From assembly GCA_015062655.1 (NCBI GenBank), contig SUUG01000001.1, positions 1-64,000 of the forward strand: 64,000 bases of DNA, in the 5' to 3' direction. The notes below the pieces were generated by a model that saw only the letters and a program-made list of their open reading frames with translations, ran no database searches and had not been told where the DNA came from. This DNA is from Coriobacteriaceae bacterium. Its GTDB lineage: Bacteria > Actinomycetota > Coriobacteriia > Coriobacteriales > Coriobacteriaceae. The position numbers were made by a program, and so were the translations under genes. Below, one piece after another: positions 43,153-51,903 of the stretch. How positions within the stretch are numbered: the stretch's first letter is position 1; the number at the start of each line of letters is the position of its first letter.

Positions 43153-44493
43153 GGTACTGTCAAGAATCTTGCGCGCTTTCCGACAACCCCTTAGGCCCGC
43201 CCTCCGGTACGGCTACCCCTCCAGCAGCGTCACGTCCAGGTAGCGGCGGGACCCCCCTTTCGCTCTCCGCGACGTACTTGAGCCTCGCGGTGACGGGCAT
43301 GGGTGCCGACTTTCCGTCCGGGAAGGCGCCGACCACGCGGGTCCGCCTGCGTATCTCGCGGTTCAGTCGCTCGATGGCGTTGTCGGTCCTGACCCTCCTC
43401 CAGTGCTCGCGAGGGAACCCCGTGCAGGTCAGCGTCTCGGCGTGGCCGTCCCTGACGACCTTGGCGGCCTCCCTGGGCTTTGATCCCTCGAGCTCGTCCG
43501 CCACGGCGAGCGCCTCGGCCCCGGCGGCGTCGCGCGACCCCATGGCGTGGACCGCCTTGGGCGTCGCCGCGACGCCTGCGCGCCTGGACTTCGGCGCCTT
43601 GGCTAGCGCGTTGCGGTAGAGGTGCACGGTGCGGCGCCGGCAGGCGGCCTCAGGGAAGGCCTCGGCCATCGAGCCGACCGTGCCCGCCGCCTCGTCGCCG
43701 GTGAACGTGCGCGCGCCTCGGAGGCCCCCGGACCTCAGCCACGAGAGGGACTCCCGCCAGCGCCCCGACGACCCCGTGAAGCCCTCGGCCGCGCCGATGA
43801 CCTCGCGGCAGCCGTCGTCGCTGACGCCGATGGCGATCATGGCGGCGACGCTCTCGCAGGAGCCGCCCCAGCTGCGCCTCAGGTGGATCCCGTCGACGCA
43901 GACGTAGGGGCAGGCCCGCTCGAGCGGCCCGTTCCGCCACTCCTCGACCGAGGCGAACGCCCTCTCGCTGAGGTTCGAGACGGTCGCGGCGGAGGCGCTG
44001 GGGCCCCACAGGATCTCCGAGACGTCCTCGATGCGCCTGGTGGAGGCGCCGGCCAGGCGCATCTCCGTCATGGCCTCCCCCACGCTCGACTCTCGCCTGC
44101 GGCAGCGCTCGGTGATCGCGGTCGTGAAGCGGACCCCCTCGAGCTTGGGCGTGCGGGCCGTGACCTCGCCGGACGACGTGGTCGGGCCCCTGTCGCAACG
44201 TCCGGCGCGATACGCCTCCCGGTCTGCGGCGCGCTCGTGGCGCCCGGCCCCGACGAGATCTTCCGCCTCCGCCTCGAGCAGGCCGTTCAGCGTATCCCCG
44301 ACGGTCCTCCTGACGAGTTCGCGCAGATCGGACCCGAGGGAGTCCTCGTCCAATGTTACGATGGGTTCGGGCATGGCCAACCTCCAGCATGTTTCAAGAA
44401 TGGACGACTCGAATCATACCGAGGCGGGCCGTGCCCTCCCTTCTATCTGGACGCTATTCTGCTGTCAAAGTGCGCAAGAAATTGTACGTTACC
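43153..44493 (-). mobile_element. IS256-family insertion sequence (about 1.34 kb)
   Basis: The element carries one transposase gene. Candidate terminal inverted repeats are at 43153-43179 and 44467-44493. They pair at about 19 of 27 positions around the shared core TCTTGCGC(G/A)CTTT. No clear target-site duplication was found, so the exact ends are provisional. It lies at the right border of the peptide cluster, and the HxlR gene follows. Confidence 0.75.
43160..44380 (-). CDS. IS256-family (mutator-type) transposase
   Basis: This 406-residue DDE transposase has the IS256/Mutator layout. The N-terminal block runs DSLGSDLRELVRRTVGDTLN. The catalytic region includes PYVCVDGIHLRRSWGGS with the first Asp, and the second acidic region TFTGDEAAG. 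The conserved C-terminal signature is RTDNAIERLNREIRRRTRVV followed by GAFPDGKS. It looks complete. It moves DNA by copy-out-type transposition with circular intermediates. Its GC-rich codon use matches the host more than the cluster it adjoins. It is transcribed away from the HxlR gene. Confidence 0.9.
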   Translation of the reverse strand: MAMPEPIVTLDEDSLGSDLRELVRRTVGDTLNGLLEAEAEDLVGAGRHERAADREAYRAGRCDRGPTTSSGEVTARTPKLEGVRFTTAITERCRRRESSVGEAMTEMRLAGASTRRIEDVSEILWGPSASAATVSNLSERAFASVEEWRNGPLERACPYVCVDGIHLRRSWGGSCESVAAMIAIGVSDDGCREVIGAAEGFTGSSGRWRESLSWLRSGGLRGARTFTGDEAAGTVGSMAEAFPEAACRRRTVHLYRNALAKAPKSRRAGVAATPKAVHAMGSRDAAGAEALAVADELEGSKPREAAKVVRDGHAETLTCTGFPREHWRRVRTDNAIERLNREIRRRTRVVGAFPDGKSAPMPVTARLKYVAESERGVPPLPGRDAAGGVAVPEGGPKGLSESAQDS

Positions 44494-44543
44494 GATGCTA
44501 CGATTGCGCTATGTAATAACAAGTTGAAAGTTGTTTCTTAGTC

Positions 44544-44560
44544 AGTATTCTTTTAATACT
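44544..44560 (+). promoter_or_regulatory. Palindrome upstream of the HxlR gene
   Basis: AGTATT and AATACT flank CTTTT, 14 bases before the HxlR ATG. HxlR regulators bind such AT-rich palindromes, so this may be its own operator. It overlaps the likely ribosome-binding region. Confidence 0.4.
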
Positions 44561-44573
44561 CTTAAGGAATGAT

Positions 44574-44939
44574 ATGGCAAAACATGAACGTCGTGTGCAG
44601 GAGCCGCTTCCTGAGACGGAGAACATCTATGAGACCCCCTGCCCGATCCTCATCGCGATGCGGATCATCGGGCAGAAATGGAAGCTCCCCATCCTGTGGT
44701 ACATCGCCGATTCAGAGGAGGGGACGCTTCGATACAAGGAGCTCGAGCGGCGCGTCGTGGGGATCACAGCGACGATGCTCGCGAAGTGCCTGAAGGAGCT
44801 CGAGGCGGACGGCGTCGTGAGGCGCGTGCAGCGCAGCACGATACCGCCGGCCGTTGAGTACTCGCTCACCGAGAAGGGCCTCGCCCTCGTGCCGGCCCTC
44901 GACGCGGTGTACGACTGGGCGGGCCGCTACGCCCGGTAG
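44574..44939 (+). CDS. HxlR-family winged-helix regulator
   Basis: This 121-residue protein has the HxlR pattern: CPILIAMRIIGQKWKLPILW, then the recognition region LRYKELERRVVGITATMLAK followed by CLKELEADGVVRR. The wing and C-terminus read IPPAVEYSLTEKGLALVPAL. The conserved Cys (C24) before the first helix can act as a redox or electrophile sensor in relatives. HxlR proteins are small dimeric repressors or activators of detoxification genes. It lies between the insertion sequence and a lipid kinase gene, with no obvious target beside it. TTAAGGAAT precedes the ATG. Confidence 0.88.
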   Translation: MAKHERRVQEPLPETENIYETPCPILIAMRIIGQKWKLPILWYIADSEEGTLRYKELERRVVGITATMLAKCLKELEADGVVRRVQRSTIPPAVEYSLTEKGLALVPALDAVYDWAGRYAR

Positions 44940-45065
44940 CGGCCGGCGGGCGCCTTGCGTCCACGCGCAAAAGGTAGTCCCTACTCTACATCCCCGCGAG
45001 CAGGGGGTGTTGCTATAATTACGGCAGCGCACAAGTGCATCCCACCGATCGAGAAAGGCCACGCC

Positions 45066-45980
45066 ATGAGCAGAGCACGAGTCATCATCAATCCCAACTC
45101 CGGCGATGAGGGCGGAGAGGACCTCGCCGACCAGATCGAAAGCAGCCTCTCCTCGTGCTTCGACGAGGTCGAGATCTGCGTGAGCAAGGACGCCGAGGAC
45201 GTGGAGAAGCTCGCCCGCGAGGCCCGCGAACAGGGAATCGATGCCCTGTTCACGGTCGGCGGCGACGGCACGGTGGGCACGGCCGTCCGAGGCATGCTCG
45301 ACGGTGCCGAAGAAGGCGCCGAGCTCCCCGCTCTCGGCATCCTGCCCGGCGGCACGGGCAACGGCCTCGCACGCACCCTCGGCTATCCGCGCGACATCCC
45401 GGGCACCCTCGAGGCCATCGACTGCTCGCGCACCGTCCCGCTCGACCTCGGCTTCGCCAACGGCGTCCCCTTCACCTACACGCTCACGGGCGGGTCGCTC
45501 CCCGAGGGCATCCGCGAGGTCTCCTCGGAGGACAAGTCCCGCTTCGGGTTCGCAGCCTATGTGGCGAGCGAACTCAAACGCATCGGCGGGGATGAGTCCC
45601 ACCGTATGCGGATCACGGTCGACGGCGAGGCGATCGAGGAGGACATCAACTCCTTCATCGGCTTCTCCGCGAACGTCATGGTCAACCAGTTCTCGGCCGC
45701 CGAGGACACCGAGACGGACGAGGGGCTCATCCATCTGTTCGCGCTCAAGGACGCCTCGCTGCCGGCGCTGGTCTCGATGATCCCCAACATCCTCGCCCGC
45801 ACCGTGGACGAGAGCGAGCACATCTTGTTCCTGCACGGCAAGAGCATCAAGCTCGAGTGCCTCGACGGCGAACTCACCTGCGGCATGGACGGTGACGACG
45901 GTCCCGCGCTCCCGGTCGAGCTCACCGTGGCCCCGGGGTTGCTGCGCACCTTCCCGGTCAAGGAGGATGCGAGGAGCTAG
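45066..45980 (+). CDS. Diacylglycerol kinase/LCB5-family lipid kinase
   Basis: This 304-residue protein begins RARVIINPNSGDEGGEDLA, the usual N-G-type start of the family. It carries the nucleotide-binding motifs TVGGDGTVG at about residues 62-70 and LPGGTGNGLART near 97. The C-terminal beta-sandwich region is less conserved, with a fairly long acidic tract. It should phosphorylate diacylglycerol or a related lipid (DgkB/YegS branch) at the inner membrane face. The ATG at 45066 is chosen because the family start is there and GAGAAAGG precedes it. It stands as a single gene. Confidence 0.85.
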   Translation: MSRARVIINPNSGDEGGEDLADQIESSLSSCFDEVEICVSKDAEDVEKLAREAREQGIDALFTVGGDGTVGTAVRGMLDGAEEGAELPALGILPGGTGNGLARTLGYPRDIPGTLEAIDCSRTVPLDLGFANGVPFTYTLTGGSLPEGIREVSSEDKSRFGFAAYVASELKRIGGDESHRMRITVDGEAIEEDINSFIGFSANVMVNQFSAAEDTETDEGLIHLFALKDASLPALVSMIPNILARTVDESEHILFLHGKSIKLECLDGELTCGMDGDDGPALPVELTVAPGLLRTFPVKEDARS

Positions 45981-46231
45981 CGGAGCCCCTTTTGCGGCCC
46001 CCTCGGGTTCGATACGATGTTGCGCGCAGATCAAGGCACGTGACGGGGGAGAGGGGGCTCGCATGCATCAGTCCGACACATCCAGGAACCCGGCGCTCTC
46101 GGCGGCGGCGACGCCCGCTGCCTGCGGCGCGTGGACATTCGCGTGGGCGCTTGCCGCTGCCGGCAGGGGTGTTCCTCCCCACGATCGACGAGGTGCGCGA
46201 CCGCCGCGCCCATCGGGGGCGCGCCTGAGAC
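45981..46231. other. Spacer without a convincing gene
   Basis: A short open frame from the ATG at 46063 is Ala/Arg/Pro-rich and looks non-coding. No hairpin with a T-run was found. The stretch separates the lipid kinase gene from the convergent MscS gene. Confidence 0.4.
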
Positions 46232-47032
46232 TCAGCCCACGATGGCCGTGACCGCGCGGATGGCCGCGTCCGCGGCGGCCGCGGCGGACGCCGGGTCGGC
46301 GATGGTGAAGATCAGACTGCCCTCGATGCCGAAGTCGGTGATCTTCGTGAAGAAGACCTTCGGGTCCTCTGCCAGCGGGGATACCGTCCCCGCCGCCTCG
46401 CGCGCCGCGGCGGCGAGGCGGTCTGCGAGGTCATCGAGATCGGTGCCACCGGTCGACCCGGCGCCGGGCACCGAGGCGGAGGTCGCGCGGTGCACCGAGA
46501 TCGGGACGACCACGCGCGACGGGGGGAGCAGGTGCACGAGGGCGGTCGTTGAGATCACCGAGTTGGGGATGATCACGGTCTGACCGAGCGCGTCGCGGAT
46601 CGTCGTGTGGCGCCAGGTGACGTCTTGCACCACGCCCCGCTCGGTGCCCACCTCGATGTGATCCCCCGGGCGCACGATGCCCATGAAGGTGATCTGCAGG
46701 CCGCCGATGAGGTTGGACAGCGTGCTCTGGAAGCCGAGGGAGACCGCGATGCCGCCGACGCCGAGAGCGGCCACGAGGCCGTTGGCCTTGATGCCGAAGC
46801 AGATGTCCAAGATGAGGCTGCCCGCGGCCACCCAAAGCGCCACGCGGGCGACGTTGATGATGATGCTCGCGGAGGGCAGCGGGTTGTTGTCCCGATCGAG
46901 GATGTGTCGCAGGCCGCGGGTGATGACGCGCGACAGGACCAGGGTCGCCACCGCGAGCGCGGCGGCCAGAAGGACGGCCTGCACCCAGCTGTGCTGGACG
47001 AGGGAGTCGGCGTGGTCGATAAGGTTGCCCAT
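46232..47032 (-). CDS. Small-conductance mechanosensitive channel, MscS family
   Basis: This 266-residue protein has three membrane helices at about residues 15-37, 52-77 and 82-110. The pore helix region is NGLVAALGVGGIAVSLGFQS followed by TLSNLIGG. A beta domain follows (VRPGDHIEVGTERGVVQDVT, TIRDALGQTVIIPNSVI), then a mixed alpha-beta C-terminus rich in Ala. It is of minimal MscS size. It opens under membrane tension to release solutes during osmotic downshock. It is transcribed alone on the minus strand, divergent from the ABC binding-protein genes. Confidence 0.9.
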   Translation of the reverse strand: MGNLIDHADSLVQHSWVQAVLLAAALAVATLVLSRVITRGLRHILDRDNNPLPSASIIINVARVALWVAAGSLILDICFGIKANGLVAALGVGGIAVSLGFQSTLSNLIGGLQITFMGIVRPGDHIEVGTERGVVQDVTWRHTTIRDALGQTVIIPNSVISTTALVHLLPPSRVVVPISVHRATSASVPGAGSTGGTDLDDLADRLAAAAREAAGTVSPLAEDPKVFFTKITDFGIEGSLIFTIADPASAAAAADAAIRAVTAIVG

Positions 47033-47242
47033 AGCTTCCTTTCAGACGGGTTCAGCCACCATGATACGACGCCCCCGGGCCGGCGGGGCGCGGGCGCCCT
47101 CTTGCGCGCCGCATGAATGTAACTATCCCGTAACGGCGCAGCGAGAAGAACGCCCCTGCGGCGCCCCGCGCCGTCCGGCGTCGTACACTCGATTCCCATG
47201 TATTCGCATGCCCATGGCACGCAGGCCGAGGAGGAGACCCGT

Positions 47243-48265
47243 ATGAACGAGCCCAGCACCATCATCACCCGCCGCACGGCGATCGCCACCGCCCTCACCG
47301 GATTCGTGGCCTTCGCGGGCCTGGGACTTGCCGGCTGCGGCGGCGCGGGCGCGCCGGCAGGGTCGGCGGCCGCGGGTGCCGCGGGCGGGGCCTACAAGAT
47401 CGGAGTCCTCCAGCTCGTGGAGCATGCCGCCCTCGACGCCTCGAACAAGGGCTTCGTCGCCGCCTTGGACGACGCGGGCATCAACTACACCATCGACCAG
47501 CAAAACGCCCAGGGCGACCAGTCGGCCTGCCAGACCATCGCCGCGAAGCTCGTGGGCGACCACGACGATCTGATCCTGGCGATCGGAACCCCGGCCGCCC
47601 AGGCCGTGGCCGGCGCCACCTCCGAGATCCCCGTCGTGGGCACGGCGATCACCGACTTCGCGGCCTCTGACCTCGTGAAGAGCAACGAGGCACCCGGCGG
47701 CAACGTCACCGGCAGCTCCGATCTCACGCCCGTGGCCGACCAGATCGACCTGCTCCACGAGCTTTTGCCCGACGTCGAGCGGGTGGGGCTGCTCTACTGC
47801 ACGGCCGAGGCAAACTCGGTGATCCAGATCGAGATGGCCGAGCGCGCCCTCGACGCGCTGGGCATCGCGCACGATCGCTACACGGTCTCGAGTTCCAATG
47901 AGATCCAGCAGGTCACCGAGGCCGCGGTGGGCAAGGTTGACGCCATCTACGCGCCCACGGACAACACGATCGCCGCCGGCATGGCCACCGTCGCGATGGT
48001 CGCCCGCGAAAACAAGACGCCCACGGTGGTCGGCTGCGACACCATGGTCGAGGACGGTGGTATGATCAGCTACTCGATCAACTACGAGGATCTGGGCCGC
48101 CGCGCGGGCGAGATGGCCGTCAGGATCTTGAAGGGCGAGGCCGCTCCGGCCGACATGCCCATCGAGACGCTCGACAGCGACGAGTGCAAGCTCATCGTCA
48201 ACGCCGACATGGCCGAGGCCTGCGGCGTCGACGTCTCCGGCCTCAAGGTTGACATCACGGTCTAG
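47243..48265 (+). CDS. ABC transporter substrate-binding lipoprotein (PF04392 type), copy 1
   Basis: This 340-residue protein has a lipoprotein signal: an RR-containing N-terminus (ITRRTAIATALTGF), a hydrophobic stretch, and the lipobox LAGC near residue 33. A Gly/Ala-rich linker follows. The mature part begins YKIGVLQLVEHAALDASNKG, typical of the PF04392 binding proteins used by TrpXYZ-like importers. Later blocks include QNAQGDQSACQTIAAKLV and IYAPTDNTIAAGMATVA. The ligand is unknown; aromatic amino acids are one option. A second copy, then permease and ATPase, follow. No T-box or other riboswitch was seen upstream. The start at 47243 follows GAGGAG. Confidence 0.86.
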   Translation: MNEPSTIITRRTAIATALTGFVAFAGLGLAGCGGAGAPAGSAAAGAAGGAYKIGVLQLVEHAALDASNKGFVAALDDAGINYTIDQQNAQGDQSACQTIAAKLVGDHDDLILAIGTPAAQAVAGATSEIPVVGTAITDFAASDLVKSNEAPGGNVTGSSDLTPVADQIDLLHELLPDVERVGLLYCTAEANSVIQIEMAERALDALGIAHDRYTVSSSNEIQQVTEAAVGKVDAIYAPTDNTIAAGMATVAMVARENKTPTVVGCDTMVEDGGMISYSINYEDLGRRAGEMAVRILKGEAAPADMPIETLDSDECKLIVNADMAEACGVDVSGLKVDITV

Positions 48266-48344
48266 CACCGTATCGGGCTCCCCGGGCATGTGCGGGGAGG
48301 GAAGCGCAGCCGAGAGCGGCTGCACGAAGGAAAGGCAAGCTCGC

Positions 48345-49340
48345 ATGAACGACTTCATGATCTCGCGGCGCGGCGTCCTCGCCGCCGCCGGGAGCGCGCT
48401 CGTCGCCGGTCTCGGCCTCACGGCCTGCGGCGGCACCGCTCCCCAGACGTCCGGAAGCGGCTCGTCGGCGGGGTCGTCCTATAAGATCGGCGTCCTCCAG
48501 CTGACCGAGCACCCCGCCCTCGACGCGGCCAACAAGGGGTTCGTCGCGGCCCTTGAGGATTCGGGCATCGCCTATGAGATCGACCAGCAGAACGCCCAGA
48601 ACGATCAGTCGGCCTGCCAGACCATCGCGAGCAAGCTCGTGAGCGACCGCAGCGACCTCATCTTCGCCATCGCCACCCCGGCCGCCCAGGCCGTGGCCGG
48701 CGCCACCTCCGAGATCCCCGTCGTGGGCACCGCGATCACCGACTTCGCGGAATCCGGCCTGGCCGAGGACAACGAGCGCCCCGGCAAGAACGTGACGGGC
48801 ACCTCCGACCTCACGCCGGTGGCCGAGCAGCTCGAGCTCATGCAGAAGGTCCTGCCCGAGGTCAAGCGCGTGGGCATCCTGTTCAGCTCCGCCGAGGCGA
48901 ACTCCGCCGTGCAGGTGAAGATCGCAGAGACCGAGCTCGCGAAGCTGGGGCTCGACTCCAAGCAGTACGGCGTCTCCAGCTCCAATGAGATCCAGTCCAT
49001 GGTCGAGGCCGCGGTGGGTGAGGTCGACGCCATCTACGCCCCCACGGACAACACCATCTCCTCGAGCATGGCCCAGGTCGCGAGCATCGCGCTCGACGCC
49101 AAGATCCCCGTGATCTGCGGCGAGGAGGCCCAGGTCACGGCAGGTGGCCTGTTCTCGCTTTCCGTGAGCTACGAGGAGCTCGGGCGCATGGCCGGCGAGA
49201 TGGCCGTCAAGATCTTGAAGGGCGAGGCCGAGCCGGCCGACATGCCCATCGGCCACATGAGGGCCGAGGACCTCAAGGTGGTCGTCAACGACGAGACGGC
49301 GGCCGCGCTCGGCGTCGACCTTTCAGACATCACCGCGTAA
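48345..49340 (+). CDS. ABC transporter substrate-binding lipoprotein (PF04392 type), copy 2
   Basis: This 331-residue paralogue of the preceding protein has a lipobox LTAC at about residue 27 after ISRRGVLAAAGSALVAG. It shares YKIGVLQLTEHPALDAANKG, QNAQNDQSACQTIASKLV and IYAPTDNTISSSMAQVA. Differences are concentrated in the ligand-cleft loops, so the two may bind related but different ligands for the same permease. AAGGAAAGGC stands before the ATG. The gap from copy 1 is 79 bases, which suggests one operon. Confidence 0.86.
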   Translation: MNDFMISRRGVLAAAGSALVAGLGLTACGGTAPQTSGSGSSAGSSYKIGVLQLTEHPALDAANKGFVAALEDSGIAYEIDQQNAQNDQSACQTIASKLVSDRSDLIFAIATPAAQAVAGATSEIPVVGTAITDFAESGLAEDNERPGKNVTGTSDLTPVAEQLELMQKVLPEVKRVGILFSSAEANSAVQVKIAETELAKLGLDSKQYGVSSSNEIQSMVEAAVGEVDAIYAPTDNTISSSMAQVASIALDAKIPVICGEEAQVTAGGLFSLSVSYEELGRMAGEMAVKILKGEAEPADMPIGHMRAEDLKVVVNDETAAALGVDLSDITA

Positions 49341-49429
49341 CGATTGAACGAGCCGCATGCGAGCCCGGGTTCTACGCCTTCGCGCGGGACCCGGGCTTGC
49401 GCGCGGCAAGAGACCGAAGGGAGAGGCAC

Positions 49430-50356
49430 ATGCTGCTCGCCTTGCAAGGCGCCGTGTCCCAGGGCGTGCTCTGGGGCATCATGGTGCTCGGCGTATTCAT
49501 CACCTACAAGCTGCTCGACATCGCCGACCTGACGGTGGACGGCAGCTTCGCCCTCGGCGGCTGCGTCTGCGCCGTCCTCGTGGTGGGCTACGGGGTCGAC
49601 CCGCTCGTCGCGATCCTGGCGGCCATGCTCGCCGGAGCCGTGGCGGGCGCCGTGACCGGGTTTCTGCATACGGTCTTCGAGATCCCGGCCATCCTCGCCG
49701 GCATCCTGACGCAGATCTCGCTGTGGTCCATCAACCTGCGTATCATGGGCAAGTCGAACACGCCCATCCTTGCGAACGAGACCATCTTCAGCCGGCTGTC
49801 AGACCTCACGGGCTTGCCCCAGAGCACGATGGCCACGGTCTGCGGCATCGTCATCGCTATCGCGGTGATCGCGGCCCTCTACTGGTTCTTCGGCACGGAG
49901 CTCGGCAGCGCGCTGCGCGCCACGGGCGACAACGAGGACATGATCCGCGCGCTCGGCGTGAACACGAAGATGACCAAGATGGTCGCGCTCACGCTCTCGA
50001 ACGCCCTCGTGGGCCTCTCCGGCGGCCTCATCTGCGAGAGCCAGAAGTACGCCGACATCGGCATGGGCACCGGCGCCATCGTGATCGGTCTGGCCGCGAT
50101 CGTGATCGGCGAGGTGCTCGCCCGCCTGCTGCCGGCGCGCCTCACCGCGGGCTTCGCCGCGCGCCTCACCTCCGCCGTGGTGGGATCGGTCGTCTACTTC
50201 CTGATCCGCGCCATCGTGCTGCAGATGGGCATGGACGCCAACGACATGAAGCTCCTCTCCGCCATCATCGTGGCGCTCGCGCTCTGCGTGCCGGTGGTTT
50301 GGGAGAAGTACCGCCTGCGGGCGAGCTACTCGAAGGGCGGTGAGCTCGGTGCTTAA
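49430..50356 (+). CDS. ABC transporter permease (TrpY-like)
   Basis: This 308-residue membrane protein has about eight to nine helices. It shows family features: DIADLTVDGSFALGGCVCAV near the N-terminus, GSALRATGDNEDMIRALGVN in the central cytoplasmic loop that contacts the ATPase, and SGGLICESQKYADIGMGTGA. This is the BPD-transporter-like permease that goes with PF04392 binding proteins. AAGGGAGAGG precedes the ATG. It overlaps the ATPase gene by 17 bases. Import of amino-acid-like ligands is inferred. Confidence 0.85.
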   Translation: MLLALQGAVSQGVLWGIMVLGVFITYKLLDIADLTVDGSFALGGCVCAVLVVGYGVDPLVAILAAMLAGAVAGAVTGFLHTVFEIPAILAGILTQISLWSINLRIMGKSNTPILANETIFSRLSDLTGLPQSTMATVCGIVIAIAVIAALYWFFGTELGSALRATGDNEDMIRALGVNTKMTKMVALTLSNALVGLSGGLICESQKYADIGMGTGAIVIGLAAIVIGEVLARLLPARLTAGFAARLTSAVVGSVVYFLIRAIVLQMGMDANDMKLLSAIIVALALCVPVVWEKYRLRASYSKGGELGA

Positions 50357-51143
50357 GCTCTCGCATGTGCGCAAGACCTTCAACAAGGGGACCGCCACCG
50401 AGAAGCGAGCGCTCCAGGACGTGAGCCTCGAGCTCGCGGACGGCGACTTCGTGACCGTGATCGGTGGCAACGGCGCCGGCAAGTCCACGCTGCTCAACAT
50501 GATCGCCGGCGTGTACCCCATCGACTCAGGCGTGATCGAGCTCGACGGGCATGATATCTCGCGCCTCTCCGAGCCGGCGCGCGCCAAGTACCTCGGCCGC
50601 GTCTTCCAAGATCCGATGCGCGGCACGGCGGCCGACATGTGGATCGAGGAGAACCTGGCCCTCGCGGCGCGCCGCGGCCGCGGGCGCGGCCTGGCCTGGG
50701 GGATCTCCGCCAAGGAACGCGCGGAGTATCCCGAGCTTCTGGCCTCGCTCGGCCTCGGCCTGGAGACGCGCATGCGCAGCAAGGTGGGGCTGCTCTCGGG
50801 TGGCCAGCGCCAGGCGCTGACGCTGCTCATGGCGACCCTCACCGATCCGCGCGTGCTGCTGCTCGACGAGCACACGGCGGCGCTCGACCCCAAGACGGCG
50901 TCGAAGGTGCTCGAGCTCACGGCGCAGATCGTCGAGGAACGCCATCTCACGGCGCTCATGATCACCCATAACATGAACGATGCGATCAGGCTCGGGAACC
51001 GCCTCATCATGATGCACGACGGCCGGGTCATCTACGACGTGTCGGGCGAGGAGAAGCGCGCGCTCACGGTGGCCGACCTGCTGCAGAAGTTCGAGCAGGC
51101 CGCGGGCGGCGAGTTCGCCAACGACCGCATGCTCCTCGGCTAG
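50340..51143 (+). CDS. ABC transporter ATP-binding protein (TrpZ-like)
   Basis: This 267-residue ATPase starts with GTG. Walker A is VIGGNGAGKSTLLN near residue 42. The Q-loop is in GRVFQDPMRGTAADMWIEEN, the signature is LLSGGQRQALTLLMATL, Walker B is VLLLDEHTAALDPKT, and the H-loop is in MITHNMNDAI. It completes the four-gene importer with the two lipoproteins and the permease, and is translationally coupled to the permease by overlap. A rho-independent terminator follows. Confidence 0.92.
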   Translation: MSSVLKLSHVRKTFNKGTATEKRALQDVSLELADGDFVTVIGGNGAGKSTLLNMIAGVYPIDSGVIELDGHDISRLSEPARAKYLGRVFQDPMRGTAADMWIEENLALAARRGRGRGLAWGISAKERAEYPELLASLGLGLETRMRSKVGLLSGGQRQALTLLMATLTDPRVLLLDEHTAALDPKTASKVLELTAQIVEERHLTALMITHNMNDAIRLGNRLIMMHDGRVIYDVSGEEKRALTVADLLQKFEQAAGGEFANDRMLLG

Positions 51144-51167
51144 GGGCGCCGACCCCACCTGCCGCCC

Positions 51168-51202
51168 ACGGGCGTCCGCGATGCGCGGGCGCCCGTTTTT
51201 TC
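51168..51202 (+). terminator. Rho-independent terminator of the ABC operon
   Basis: ACGGGCGTCCGCG and CGCGGGCGCCCGT pair along 13 positions with one G.T and a three-base loop, followed by TTTTTT. Confidence 0.9.
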
Positions 51203-51240
51203 ATGCACGGCTCTGCCGCAGTGTCTTCGCTCTCGCTATA

Positions 51241-51260
51241 CTATCTACAATTATAGCTAG
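51241..51260 (+). promoter_or_regulatory. Probable Phd/Doc operator
   Basis: CTATCTACAATTATAGCTAG is an imperfect palindrome (16 of 20 positions symmetric) 21 bases before the antitoxin ATG. Phd binds such palindromes to repress its own operon. A TAGAAT at its right edge may serve as the -10. Confidence 0.5.
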
Positions 51261-51281
51261 AATAAGAACCAGGAGGTCTCC

Positions 51282-51494
51282 ATGGCAGCGGTGACGATGG
51301 GTCTCGCAGATGTCAAGAACAACTTCTCAAAGGTGACAAGTGAGATAAACCGCACCGGTCGTCCGGTGACGGTCATGAAGAACAACAAGCCCTGGGTCGT
51401 TATACAGCCGGTTCAGGCGAGCCGCTCGTCGGTTGATGTGGCGGTCGACTTCATGGACGAGTACTCGACGGTGTTCGAGCAGCTTGCGAAATGA
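51282..51494 (+). CDS. phd: Phd-family antitoxin
   Basis: This 70-residue protein has the Phd/YefM DNA-binding fold start (GLADVKNNFSKVTSEINRTG), then RPVTVMKNNKPWVVIQP and a C-terminal helix that would neutralise the toxin (DFMDEYSTVFEQLAK). It represses its promoter and blocks Doc by binding its active site. AGGAGG precedes the ATG. The stop overlaps the doc start by four bases. It appears intact even though the toxin gene is frameshifted. Confidence 0.85.
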   Translation: MAAVTMGLADVKNNFSKVTSEINRTGRPVTVMKNNKPWVVIQPVQASRSSVDVAVDFMDEYSTVFEQLAK

Positions 51495-51888
51495 GCGTCC
51501 GCGCGCTGCTGTCTAAGGCCGGCGTCGTCGAGATACATCGTGAGACCGTCTCGAGGTTCGGAGGCTCCCGCGACATACGCGATGAGGGGATGCTCGATGC
51601 GTCACTCGCTCAGCCCTGGCAGGCATTCGAGGGCAGGGAGCTCTACCCGGGGGACATCGCCAAGGTGTGCCGGCTCTCATATGGGATCATCACGAACCAC
51701 CCGTTCGTTGATGGGAACAAGCGGACGGGTGCGCCGTGCTCGGCGCCGGTCTCAGGCTGTGCGGATATCGGTTCGCCCCTGCGGCGGACGAGTTTCTGGA
51801 TGCCATGTTCAGCGTGGCGCAAGGGGCGATGGGCTTTGAAGAGCCCGTCGACTGGGCGCGGATGAATGTCGCGCCCGATGTGCAGTGA
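51491..51888 (+). pseudogene. doc: Doc-type Fic toxin with a frameshift after the active site
   Basis: The first frame from 51491 encodes the Doc N-terminus and the full Fic/Doc motif HPFVDGNKRTG at about residues 71-81. One base is then missing in GGTGCG/CCGTG near 51730. The remaining sense continues in another frame as AVLGAGLRLCGYRFAPAADE, on to FLDAMFSVAQG, and ends at DVQ (51886-51888). Doc phosphorylates elongation factor Tu and stops translation. The truncated product would keep the catalytic loop but lose the last helices, so it is probably inactive. Confidence 0.8.
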
Positions 51889-51903
51889 AAAGGATGATTT
51901 GGA

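Noticed and set aside
47033-47242. T-box or tryptophan riboswitch upstream of the ABC binding-protein operon.
   Set aside because: No AGGGTGGNACCGCG-like antiterminator or terminator hairpin was visible in the 210-base leader.
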